From the NCBI GenBank assembly GCA_021234155.1, contig JAJEKV010000034.1:3311819-3375818 (forward strand): a stretch of 64,000 bases of DNA. The letters are read 5' to 3'. The stretch is from Isoetes taiwanensis. Its lineage: Eukaryota; Streptophyta; Lycopodiopsida; Isoetales; Isoetaceae. The translations under genes were made by a program, and so were the position numbers. Every line of letters starts with the position of its first letter. The stretch's first letter is position 1. The notes under the pieces were generated by a model. That model did not search any database and was not told where the DNA came from. It worked only from the letters and a program-made list of their open reading frames with translations. Positions 9,111 to 19,995 of the stretch are shown here, piece after piece.

Positions 9111-12100
9111 GTGTCATTTCATATCATATGACATGAGAAAAAGCCACTTAAATTCATATCCTGATCACGGAACAAATACATCATTTGGAATCATAAAATA
9201 TCATTTGGAATTATAAAATAATATAAAATATCATAAAGTATCCTAACATTTCATGCTGTAATAGTTTCATCCAGTCCAAAGTCCCATGTTGGCAGCATGG
9301 TATAATTCAATAAGTTTATAAGAAGGATCTCACCACATCCTTAATTTCCAATGCATGTATCTACATTTTTGCTCAAGGGTAGAGGCGTGGTACCTGCAGA
9401 CCATCCAGGAGCTTAAGTTAGTATAATAATAGTAACTAGACCTGGGAACTGCAGGTGTCATAGCCACCACCCAGTTGTTATCCATGTCAAAGCTAAAATA
9501 TAGATCAAAGCATGAAACTTTCAGAATGATACCATCATACTTTTCAACAATAAATCTCTTAGAATATCTCTACTAGCAAGTTTAAAGTAGTGTCCAATTC
9601 ACTAGGGTAGAAATGAAATTCCTTACTGCTTGTATTTATACATAGCAGTCTTGTGTGTATGCACAAGGTAGCTGCTAATGATAACGAAGTGGCAATAGAG
9701 AAGCATTTCGGACACTACAAAGTCATAGACAGGGCACTCAACAAAGAAACCAGACTGTCTCAAAGAAGAGCAGCAAAGCAAAGAAAAAGAAAAGAACTAA
9801 CATGGAGAAACACTTACCAGTAGCGGTCAGCTACCTCAGTATATGGAATACACAACAAAGGCAAAGCACAGGGGAGAAAAGGTAAAAGTAAGAGATCAAA
9901 TGCACAAGTTAAACACAGCATTGGGGAGGATGTCAACAAAAGCACTGTAGTGCAGCAAAATGGAACTTAACCACTTATTAAATAAGCACACGAAAACCTA
10001 ACCAGGCAACAAGATGCAAAGAAAGGCAGAATTTCAAACAAAAAAGATCAAGCAAGTTAGTACAGATAACATACAGCAAATATAAAAAGCACTAAAGCAT
10101 AAAAAGTCTATGCAAGAAACACATAAACAAGGGAAAAGTGCAAAATATAGATGCAAAGAGACAACATCTCTGAACAAGCCTTTTACTAGCTGCAAAGCAG
10201 GGCAGAACACTGTACAACATCATGAAAGGTAAAATGGATAAACCAGGTAAAAAAGCATAAGGACGGAAGAAAAACCGACATTGGACAAGTACAATGGAGA
10301 AAAACCAGCAACAATTTTGAACATGCCTCAAATGACAAGTTACAGTAAAAGCTAAACCTGCCATAAGAGAAGAGAACAACGGAGAGATCTACTACAGTAT
10401 ATACCCGCAGGAATAAATACAGAATAACTTTGCTCAGAGGAGACAATTAGAACTCTAGCAAAAACTTATATCAAAAGCATCAGGCTGGAGCAAGGAACAA
10501 CTCTAGAACTGCATAAAAAGCCATGGCAAATTAAAGATGCAACTTGTCAAAAGACAAAAAGGGTGCTGGAGAAGTTTACAACAGCAGCTAGAGGGCGGAG
10601 ATGCTATACAGTGAAGTGGTAAAGGAGAAGCAATTCAGAAATTTCTTTTGCATGAACTGGTCAAAAAATTAAGAATGCCTTTAGTTAAAGGTACAAAAGG
10701 AGCAGCAAATCAATAAAAAAAGAAACAAAGAACTGTTAAGGAGAACTGGCAGAGGCACAAGCACAACCTATGCAAAATGTTAACAAAAAAGTCAAGCACT
10801 AGGTAATGGGATGGAATGAAGAACACCAACAAATAACAGTGAACCCAAAGAGGAATAAGCAAAGGGCAATAAGCAAATGGGAAGGAGAACAGAAAAAAAC
10901 AAGCAAGCAAGTAAATGAACAGCAGAAGCAGTCAAAGAAAATTGGAAAGCAATATCAGAATAATTTTGCTCAGAGGAGCCTAGACAATTAGAACTACACT
11001 GCCATTAGAAACGGAAGGCACAGGAAGTGCAATAAATTAAAGAAAAATAAAAACATAGAGCAAAAAGAAGAAGATAGCATATCAGACGAAGTCAGCAAAG
11101 GCACAAAGGAAAAAGTTACAGAAAAAATAAGAAGCAACAAGAGCTAAGAGGTCTAAGCAACTCAAGCAAATAAAATAAGTGAAAGTGCAGAAAATGGAAG
11201 CATAGAGGAAATAGAAAACTAGGCACAGGAAATGCCTACTAGAGTAGCTAAAGGCAGGAAGTAAAGATCAAACAAAGCATAAATAAATTGGCACACGCTA
11301 GGCATAAAGGCAAACCAAAGAAGCAAATTTCCAATGGGCAAAAGGGCACAGGATAAGCCAACTGCATCGGGTACAGGCAGGAAAAAGGAGAAATATAGCA
11401 AGGAAAAAACCATATCCAGCACGTCACCCCTTGGCAAAGAAACCAGCACAACAAAGGCAGATTGTTAGCAATTAGTTCAAGGAAGGTAAAGGGAGGAAGA
11501 AATTCAACAAATTAAAGTGAAAACAGAAAGGATAGAGTTATAGACATAAGAACCAAGCAGACAATAGAAATTCAGAAGTAAACAGAAAAATTGGAATGCA
11601 GAGACAGAGGCATAGACAAAAAGATCTACCTAAGCAAATCACGAAAAAAGAACCTCAATAAATACCTTTGAAGAAAGCTCGAGAAAAGGAGAAGGAAACG
11701 TTGAAGCAGAGAGAATGCAAGTAACCAGCGGAAGAAGGTATGAAGGGCCGAAACTTGTGAAAGAAGTGGACGACAGACGAGGCACTCCAGAATTTCAAGA
11801 AATCCGGATGACTTGGCAAGCGGGAAAGGCCAATAAGGCACACGCATTACTAACAAAGAAACTAGCCACTAAGGCAAATAATAACTTAGGTTAAGAAGAA
11901 GACAACTTCAGAATAAAGAATCCTAACAAACCGGAGGCCAAAAAAAATGCCATATAACCATACAGAACACAAAGCCCAAGAAGGGGAACGACCCAGCCAT
12001 GATGAAATTTTTTTCCAAGGTTGGGATAAACAACAGAAAAAAACACAAGTGTAATATAAGCAAAATTAGCCAAACAAGTACCAGTTTAACCTGTAGCCAC

Positions 12101-12212
12101 TTAGCATAGGAATTCAGGGATAATTTCTAGCCCCTTTCTTTTGCCACTACAGAGATATTTGTCAAAGCAAGAATTTAGTAGAGATAGAGAGAGAAACAAA
12201 AAATTCAGCGAG

Positions 12213-12257
<45 letters not shown>
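9111..12257. repeat. Left 3.15-kb direct repeat
   Basis: It is collinear with 16,682-19,829 from GTGTCATTTCATATC to a terminal (TG)n run. The first 600 bp of the two copies are nearly identical. From about 9720 on, copies differ mainly at CAG/CTG words. The plus strand of 9700-11,900 is strongly purine-rich. The long minus-strand open frames here are pyrimidine-rich artefacts with no protein-like pattern. I see no promoter motif that stands out. Confidence 0.9.
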
Positions 12258-12258
<1 letters not shown>

Positions 12259-12284
12259 ACCCACCATCCAACCCACAGCACTAT

Positions 12285-12373
12285 GCACACTATACCATAT
12301 TACGATGATCGTACAATTGATCATATTTAACTTGGGAGACAAAGATCGCCACCTCCCATAGGGTATAGTGTGC
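12285..12373. repeat. 12-bp inverted repeat beside left direct repeat
   Basis: GCACACTATACC at 12,285-12,296 is perfectly complementary to GGTATAGTGTGC at 12,362-12,373, giving a stem with a 65-nt loop. It lies between the (TG)n end of the left repeat and the RT ORF end. Confidence 0.7.
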
Positions 12374-12446
12374 GTGCGCCACCAAGTACAATCTGACTCT
12401 AGTTTATTCTATTTTAGTGATTCAGATAATGGCATTACTTACCTTT

Positions 12447-14650
12447 AGCATTGATTCTCTTCATTGAACTTTCCAAGCATGCCTTCCAATGCATATACAA
12501 TCTTTGATATATCACATTTATTTCCAGGTAAAGATGTTCGTTTAAGACCTGTAATAATGGTTCCTATAAGCCACGTGGTATGGAACCCATTTGCATGCAT
12601 TCTATTTATCGTCCATAGTATCTCACCATGCAATCCTCTTTGATTATTAGAGTAATAAAACAATGGATAGATCTCGAGACAAGACCATTTTGTAAGCACT
12701 ATTAATTGGCCCTGCTTTGACGACGTGACCAAATGTATTGGGATAATTAAATGGAAGTGTAATGCCGCTTATCATATTTCTTCAAAGACATAATCTCCTC
12801 TTTTGTGATCAAGAATACCGATTTCAAGGCTGAGAAAAATGCTTTTGCAATATAGATTATCTTCACTAACTTCCATATCTTCAAGTTCTGGTTTGATCTC
12901 TAAGAAGTTTAGAGGATAGATGGTAAACGGATCACTTGGGTCAACGTATGATCCAGGTTTCAAAAACTTCAGAATTTTTGGGTTGTTGAGAACACACAGA
13001 TCATCAATGAATCTGCTAGGTTCTTTGAATAGTTTAAGTAACTCAAATTCTCGTAAATTGATTAACTTGACTATGAAGTTGTATTCATAGTAGGCTAGAT
13101 ATAGGTTACACCAAATAGGCGAACATGAGAAGCCCATTGGAATACCTTTGATTTGTCTCCATGCTCTATCGCCTAAGCGAATATAACTGTGATTTATGAG
13201 CCATCTATTCCAATTTATGATTTCCATTTGTGAAACCTCCGTCCAGCACTTTGATTTAAAGTTTTTCTTTTTCCAGGCTACCTTAGAATAGGGAAACATT
13301 TCATGGTTAAAGGCACAAAATTTTAGGCCTTTATGCTCTGCTAAGACAAAAGCTTCTTTTATTATCCATGAAATTGCATTATCAAGACTGTCCTCACCGA
13401 GCAGAGGGATCATTTCATAACATCTGGAGATATCCCCAACAAAAATGTTGTGAATAGATTTGGGTAGATTTAAAGCCACTTGTGTGGTTGAGTCAAATAC
13501 CCAAAAGCTTCGTGTCTCAATTTTATGGAAAATTTTCAGGAAATTATCATAATTATGTGCTTTCTCCTTGAATAGTGCTGCTATATTCTGTAATATAGAT
13601 GTCGCTGAGAGAGCGCCACTTCTGAAAATAAGCAGTTGGCAGCATTCGTTAACCATCTCATTGCATCCTTGTGGGCTTTATATATTCCCATCAAATATGG
13701 CAGTTTGATACTTTTAATAGTCAAGTTTGGCAGTATGTCATGTATTTCCCTCAAAATCTCTTGTTGACAACTGCTTATTGGTAACCACTCACCATTGGTA
13801 TCTTTATAGGGTTCAAAATCAGCACTAGATAATCTCTCGAGTGCTAGTAATCTTAATACCTTTTTGCACATAAATGATTTGTGTTTGTCGCTTTGTCTAT
13901 GCCAAAGAACATGTAATGAGATTTCAGCCATTTCAAGTTTTGCATGGCATTTTGATTCCGATCCAAATCAGAGTTTCTAATTTTTTTATTTTTCCATAAT
14001 GATGCATGGATGTACGATCTAATGATCATTTTTGCATGTCCATCCTGGTATGGAACATCATACTGTTTTGCCACATAGTCTGATAGAATGCTCCATGCTG
14101 TTAGCAATGTTTCCTCAATTTCTAGTTTTGACACCCTTCTTAAAGGAATATTGTTCAGGCCCTTTGCTGTTTCAGATTTCAATATTTTATTTGAGATTAT
14201 TGACAGGTCCATGGTAGTTACATGTGTGCCAAACTCCCCATATTCCTTCCTAAACAACTCAAATTTCTTTGAAACAGTGCAAGCGCACTCAGGAATTTTA
14301 GAGCATGAGAATCTACAAAAGGTATCATTTGGATCATACCAGTATGATTGCATGTTGTTTGTATATTTCCACCCGAACTTAACTTGTTCCAGAACTTCTT
14401 CCCCATCCATTTGGTATACTTCTTCCGTGCATCTTCCTCGAAAAGTGTTTTGATATTTATGTATTCAAATGCCCCGCGACGATACAAAGACATGGATAAA
14501 GAACTTCTTTTCTTTAACTTCTTTTGTCAAAAGAAACTTCCCATTTTCTTTTATTACTGATTTGCCATGTAATAAAGCGTCTTCAGTCTCTTTATTGTCA
14601 TAAAATATTTCGTCCATATCATCTTCCATTCTCTTTGGCCTCCTATCCAA
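12447..14650 (-). pseudogene. Penelope-like reverse transcriptase, frameshifted
   Basis: Successive minus-strand frames give one continuous protein of about 700 residues with four or five frame changes (near 14,480, 14,390, 13,900, 13,630 and 12,770). Motifs in order: FFGIDKATN followed by a Cys-Lys/Arg block; LPYLMGIYKAHK and RWLTNA (template-grip region); VGDISRCYEMIPL (motif A Asp); IPMGFSCSPIWCNLY (motif B); and RFIDDLCVLNN (motif C with the catalytic DD). The A/B/C pattern and the P-Y...G..K.HK word fit Penelope-like elements rather than LTR, L1 or group II RTs. No GIY-YIG endonuclease is visible at either end. The region below 12,770 is the damaged C terminus. Some frameshifts could be sequencing error. 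Confidence 0.7.
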
Positions 14651-15118
14651 CCTGAATCATATTTACCTAAATCATGTGAAAACTAGAGCAATTTTTGATT
14701 GCCCATGTAAGAGACAAATTTCAGATTTATGTGAACACACAAATTGTGTTCTGGTTCTTTATATTACTTTAGGTCCTTCTTAAAATAGTCGAAATGACTT
14801 TTGAAAACCATGCTAAACGAACTTTGTTTTGGATGAAAGAAACTTGCACATGAAGCACCCATTTGAATGATACAGAAAGGTACCAAATAACTTAGATAAT
14901 AAAAATGAGCTGCTGCAAATTCCATTAACGAGTGTCAAATGACTAAAAACAAGGACATTTTTTACTCCAAGATCAGAGTCATCATGATCAAATTGATCAC
15001 TGATATTTCAGTTTCTTTGGAGTTATATACGCAGACATTCCAAGTGCTTGGCTGGTAGATGTAACCGAAGTTGTTGGTGTTGCTTGATTGCTGTTACCAC
15101 GACTACCATTTCCAAAGC
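14651..15118. other. Spacer between RT and RGG-box ORF
   Basis: About 470 bp, AT-rich, with no open frame of note. It would be the intercistronic or intronic region of a minus-strand transcript. Confidence 0.5.
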
Positions 15119-16555
15119 TCAGATGTGGGTTTGGTACGATCCACGATAATGTGAATGTTGAGGAGTAAAATATCTTCCTCTGCCACCTCTGTTTCTGCCA
15201 CGTCCTCTAGTGGTGTAATGAGATGTAACAGTAGAACTCATGACAGAATTTGCTTCATTTGCAGCTTCATTTAGGTTCAAATTAAACCTCTTTGTAGGAG
15301 CATTACGTTTTCTGGCCAAACTTGCACTGAATTCTTGTGGAAGGAACAATTGCTCAATATAGCGGGGTCCCTCATTCTCACCGTAACTCTGAAGCAACCT
15401 CGTTTTCCCCTCAGCATATTCTTCAGCAGCTGTTATCATTAATTCTCTGGTGTACATGAAGACCACCAAAGCTCTTATAGCTTCTTTTGTAGAATCAAGA
15501 AGCAGCCACTGTATAAAGGATATAAATTGCACTTCCAGCTTATCAGATGTGATCCAGCAACTTTCCATATTATTTGCCAGGAACCATAAAGCATGATCAA
15601 ACCATAAGATGTTGCTTTTTGGGCATTGGTCACCTTGCTGACATGTACACTTTATGAATGGTCTGTTGTAATTCCAGACCAGTTTGTAATAATCCTTACT
15701 TCGTTTGATCAGAGGAGGAATTTTACCTTTGCAGTGCAGTTTAACTGGTTTGGAGCACCTACCAGCATCAAACACTTCCATGGAAATGTCTTTTAAAATT
15801 ACCTCGCCCTGCACAGAACTCATATTGTTTATAGCATCTCTGTAGCATTCTGCCTTAAACTCGTCAATGCTTTTTCCACCATTGATGGCTGTAAGTGTGA
15901 TTAAAGCATCAAGACTGAAAGGGGCCACTAGTTGCAATGACCACATGGTCCACATCTTGTTTCCGTTGATTGCAGCCAGATCCTCCACGACCCTAACAGG
16001 GATAATAGGGTACATATGAGCTTTAAAGCTCTCAGGAGATATCTCATCTGGTTGGGCTTGAGGCTCATCATTTATCATGTTTGTTGCCTCTTCACATAAC
16101 TCCTTTCCTTGCAGTAAAGGGTGAGATTTAACAGGCATGGTAGGCATGGCCGAGGTAAGATTATGTATCCCCTCCACGTTTGCTCGCAGCAGGGCCACTA
16201 TGAACTTATTTATGGTACCTAGGCATTCTTTGATCTGCTCATAATCTTTTCTGATAATGTTTGCAAGCTGGCTTCTGAAGTGCATTAGTTTATCCATTGG
16301 GTTTCTATTTCCAAATATTTCTAGCCACATAGCAATATCAAAATTGGCCAGGATGGACTCACCATCATTTTGAACAGCCTGTTCATGCCTTACGAGGAAT
16401 TCATGAAACTCCCTGTCTTTTATCTGACAGAGCAGGGCTTGAGCTAGAGGTGAAGGTGCTGGCATTTCTTCCAGATAACCAAGCTCCAAGAGTTCACTAG
16501 CCCAGGTTTGGCTTGCTTCATTTCGTGCCATCTGTTCCACATCCATAAATATCAT
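15119..16555 (-). CDS. Uncharacterised 478-codon ORF with C-terminal RGG box
   Basis: This is the longest intact frame of the element and lies just inside the right repeat, 126 bp from it. The first ATG (16,555) is followed closely by in-frame ATGs at residues 4 and 9, so the exact start is uncertain. Residues 1-430 are mixed alpha-type with no family I recognise. A Cys/His cluster near residues 305-320 reads CTCQQGDQCPKSNILWFDH and could bind metal. The C terminus is TTRGRGRNRGGRGRYFTPQH, an RGG/RG box typical of RNA- or G4-binding proteins. An ORF1-like nucleic-acid chaperone role for the RT element is a reasonable inference; a captured host gene is the alternative. It is intact although the neighbouring RT is broken. 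Confidence 0.7.
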   Translation of the reverse strand: MIFMDVEQMARNEASQTWASELLELGYLEEMPAPSPLAQALLCQIKDREFHEFLVRHEQAVQNDGESILANFDIAMWLEIFGNRNPMDKLMHFRSQLANIIRKDYEQIKECLGTINKFIVALLRANVEGIHNLTSAMPTMPVKSHPLLQGKELCEEATNMINDEPQAQPDEISPESFKAHMYPIIPVRVVEDLAAINGNKMWTMWSLQLVAPFSLDALITLTAINGGKSIDEFKAECYRDAINNMSSVQGEVILKDISMEVFDAGRCSKPVKLHCKGKIPPLIKRSKDYYKLVWNYNRPFIKCTCQQGDQCPKSNILWFDHALWFLANNMESCWITSDKLEVQFISFIQWLLLDSTKEAIRALVVFMYTRELMITAAEEYAEGKTRLLQSYGENEGPRYIEQLFLPQEFSASLARKRNAPTKRFNLNLNEAANEANSVMSSTVTSHYTTRGRGRNRGGRGRYFTPQHSHYRGSYQTHI

Positions 16556-16681
16556 TTAGTTAGTCAGGATATGATAGTTGAACTGAAATAATTTATATTC
16601 CATCAAAGTACTTGTATTTGATCATAATATGAATTTAGCACTCCAACTAAGAAGTGCAGGGCGGGTGACTGTGCACAGTGT

Positions 16682-19600
16682 GTGTCATTTCATATCATAT
16701 GACATGAGAAAAAGCCACTTAAATTCATATCCTGATCACGGAACAAATACATCATTTGGAATCATAAAATATCATTTGGAATTATAAAATAATATAAAAT
16801 ATCATAAAGTATCCTAACATTTCATGCTGTAATAGTTTCATCCAGTCCAAAGTCCCATGTTGGCAGCATGGTATAATTCAATAAGTTTATAAGAAGGATC
16901 TCACCACATCCTTAATTTCCAATGCATGTATCTACATTTTTGCTCAAGGGTAGAGGCGTGGTACCTGCAGACCATCCAGGAGCTTAAGTTAGTATAATAA
17001 TAGTAACTAGACCTGGGAACTGCAGGTGTCATAGCCACCACCCAGTTGTTATCCATGTCAAAGCTAAAATATAGATCAAAGCATGAAACTTTCAGAATGA
17101 TACCATCATACTTTTCAACAATAAATCTCTTAGAATATCTCTACTAGCGAGTTTAAAGTAGTGTCCAATTCACTAGGGTAGAAATGAAATTCCTTACTGC
17201 TTGTATTTATACATAGCAGTCTTGTGTGTATGCACAAGGTAGCTGCTAATGATAACGAAGTGGCAATAGAGAAGCATTTCGGACACTACAAAGTCATAGA
17301 CTGGGCACTCAACAAAGAAACCAGACTGTCTCAAAGAAGAGCAAAGAAAAGCAAAGAAAAAAGAAAAGAACTAACATGGAGAAACACTTACCAAGAGGCG
17401 GTCAGCTACCTCAATTACATGGAATACACAACAAAGGCAAAAAGCACGGGGAGAAAAGGTAAAAGTAAGAGATCAAATGCACAAGTTAAACACAAAGATT
17501 GGGGAGGATGTCAACAAAAGCAATCAGAGTGCAAAGAAAAATGGAACTTAACCACTTATTAAATAAGCACACGAAAACCTAACCCGCACCAAGATGCAAA
17601 GAAAGGCGTAATTTCAAACAAAAAGATCAAGCAAGTTAGTACGGATAACATACAAACAAATATAAAAGCACTAAAGCATAAAAAGTCTATGCAAGAAACA
17701 CATAAACAAGGGAAAAGTGCAAAATATAGATGCAAAGAGACAACATCTCCCAACAAGCCTTTTACTAGTCGCAGTGAAGCGTAACAAATGTACAACATCA
17801 TGAAAGGTAAAATGGATAAACCGTAAAAAAAGCATAAGGACGGAAGAAAAACCGACATTGGACAAGTACAATGGAGAAAAACCAAAGAACAATTTTGAAC
17901 ATGCCTCAAATGACAAGTTACAAAGAAAAGCTAAACCTCCATAAGAGAAGAGAACAACGGAGAGATCTACTACAATATATACCCGCACAGGAATAAATAC
18001 GTAATAACTTTGCTCGGAGGAGACAATTAGAACTCTAGCAAAAACTTATATCAAAAGCATCAGTCGGAGCAAGGAACAACTCTAGAACTGCATAAAAAGC
18101 CATGGCAAATTAAAGATGCAACTTGTCAAAAGACAAAAAGGGTGCCGGAGAAGTTTACAACAGCAGACTAGAGGGCGGAGATGCTATCACGTTGAAGTGG
18201 TAAAGGAGAAGCAATTCAGAAATTTCTTTTGCATGAACTGGTCAAAAATTAAGAATGCCTTTAGTTAAAGGTACAAAAGGAGCAGCAAATCAATAAAAAA
18301 GAAACAAAGAACTCAAGTATGAGAACTGGCAGAGGCACAAGCACAACCTATGCAAAATGTTAACAAAAAAGTCAAGCACTAGGTAATGGGATGGAATGAA
18401 GAACACCAACAAATAACAAAGGAACCCAAAGAGGAATAAGCAAAGGGCAATAAGCAAATGGGAAGGAGAACGAAAAAAAAACAAGCAAGCAAGTAAATGA
18501 ACAATGAGAAGGTCAAAGAAAATTGGAAAGCAATATCGTAATAATTTTGCTCGGAGGAGCCTAGACAATTAGAACTACACCGCCATTAGAAACGGAAGGC
18601 ACAGGAAGTGCAATAAATTAAAGAAAAATAAAAACATAGAGCAAAAAGAAGAAGATAGCATATCGTATCCAAGTCGACAAAGGCACAAAGGAAAAAGTTA
18701 CGTAAAAAAATAAGAAGCAACAAGAGCTAAGAGGTCTAAGCAACTCAAGCAAATAAAATAAGTGAAAGTGCGTAAAATGGAAGCATAGAGGAAATAGAAA
18801 ACTAGGCACGTGAAATGCCTACTAGAGTAGCTAAAGGCAGAAGTAAAGATCAAACAAAGCATAAATAAATTGGCACACGCTAGGCATAAAGGCAAACCAA
18901 AGAAGCAAATTTCCAATGGGCAAAAGGGCACGGGATAAGCCAACCCGCGATCGGTACAAAGGCGGAAAAAAGGAGAAATATAGCAAGGAAAAAAACCATA
19001 TCCAAAGACGTCACCCCTTGGCAAAGAAACCAAAGACAACAAAGGCAGATTGTTAGCAATTAGTTCAAGGAAGGTAAAGGGAGGAAGAAATTCAACAAAT
19101 TAAAGTGAAAACAGAAAAGGATAGAGTTATAGACATAAGAACCAAGCGCACAATAGAAATTCGTATAAACGTAAAAATTGGAATGCAGACAGAGGCATAG
19201 ACAAAAAGATCTACCTAAGCAAATCACGAAAAAGAACCTCAATAAATACCTTTGAAGAAAGCTCGAGAAAAGGAGAAGGAAACGCTTGAAGCGAGAGAGA
19301 ATGCAAGTAACCAAATGGAAGAAGGTATGAAGGGCGAAACTTGTGAAAGAAGTGGACGACAGACGAGGCACTCCGAAATTTCAAGAAATCCGGATGACTT
19401 GGCAAGCGGGAAAGGCCAATAAGGCACACGCATTACTAACAAAGAAACTAGCCACTAAGGCAAATAATAACTTAGGTTAAGAAGAAGACAACTTCAGAAT
19501 AATAAAGAATCCTAACAAACCGGAGGCCAAAAAATGCCATATAACCATACGAAACACAAAGCCCAAGAAGGGGAACGATCCAACCATGATGAAATTTTTT

Positions 19601-19829
19601 TTCCAAGGTTGGGATAAACAATGTAAAAAAACACAAGTGTAATATAAGCAAAATTAGCCAAACAAGTACCAGGTTTAACCCAGAGCCACTTAGCATAGGA
19701 ATTCAGGGGATAATTTCTAGCCCCTTTCTTTGCCACTCTGAGAGATATTTGTCAAAGCAAGAATTTAGTAGAGATAGAGAGAGAAACAAAAAATTCAAAT
19801 GAGATTTTGTGTGTGTGTGTGTGTGTGTG
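16682..19829. repeat. Right 3.15-kb direct repeat
   Basis: It is collinear with the left copy, of almost the same length (3148 against 3147 bp), and ends in a (TG)n run that abuts the (GA)n tail of LINE-A. From about 17,300 the copy shows many small changes at CAG/CTG words of the left copy, for example CAG replaced by CGT, CAAAG or GT. The rest is nearly invariant. Confidence 0.9.
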
Positions 19830-19995
19830 AAAGAGAGAGAGAGAGAGGGAGGGAGGGAGGGAGGGAGGGAGGGAGGGGAGGAGAGAGAGAGATAATGTTT
19901 TATTAACGCCTGTGAGACCATCAGGTCTAGAAGATGAACATCACCACACGCATGCTTTTAAACATCTAGCGATCCTTTTCTGAGGTATCATTAGT
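19830..19995 (-). mobile_element. LINE-A 3' UTR and microsatellite tail
   Basis: Read on the minus strand, the 3' UTR holds CTAGACCTGATGGTCTCAC and AATAAAACATTATC, a polyadenylation-signal-like word, then (TC)n and (CTCC)n. The same block ends LINE-C (42,118-42,215) and, in a diverged form, LINE-B (about 38,870-38,920). Confidence 0.75.

Larger units (their letters stand above)
9111..19829 (-). mobile_element. Penelope-like RT element with 3.15-kb direct repeats
   Basis: Two direct repeats (9111-12,257 and 16,682-19,829) flank a 4.4-kb interior that encodes, on the minus strand, an intact 478-codon RGG-box protein and then a frameshifted reverse transcriptase of Penelope-like type. No gag knuckle, aspartic protease, DDE integrase, tyrosine recombinase or GIY-YIG nuclease was recognised. 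Long direct repeats around a single RT gene are known for Penelope-like elements (pseudo-LTRs), but 3.15 kb is long and a separate RGG-box ORF is unusual. Treating the unit as one element is inference from symmetry and from the near-identity of the repeats. Confidence 0.65.

Noticed and set aside
10092-11856. Long minus-strand open frames (60-95 codons) in the left 3.15-kb repeat, also present in the right copy
   Set aside because: They are Phe/Leu/Cys/Ser-rich because the strand is pyrimidine-rich; several overlap in different frames and none is kept in length or frame between the two copies.
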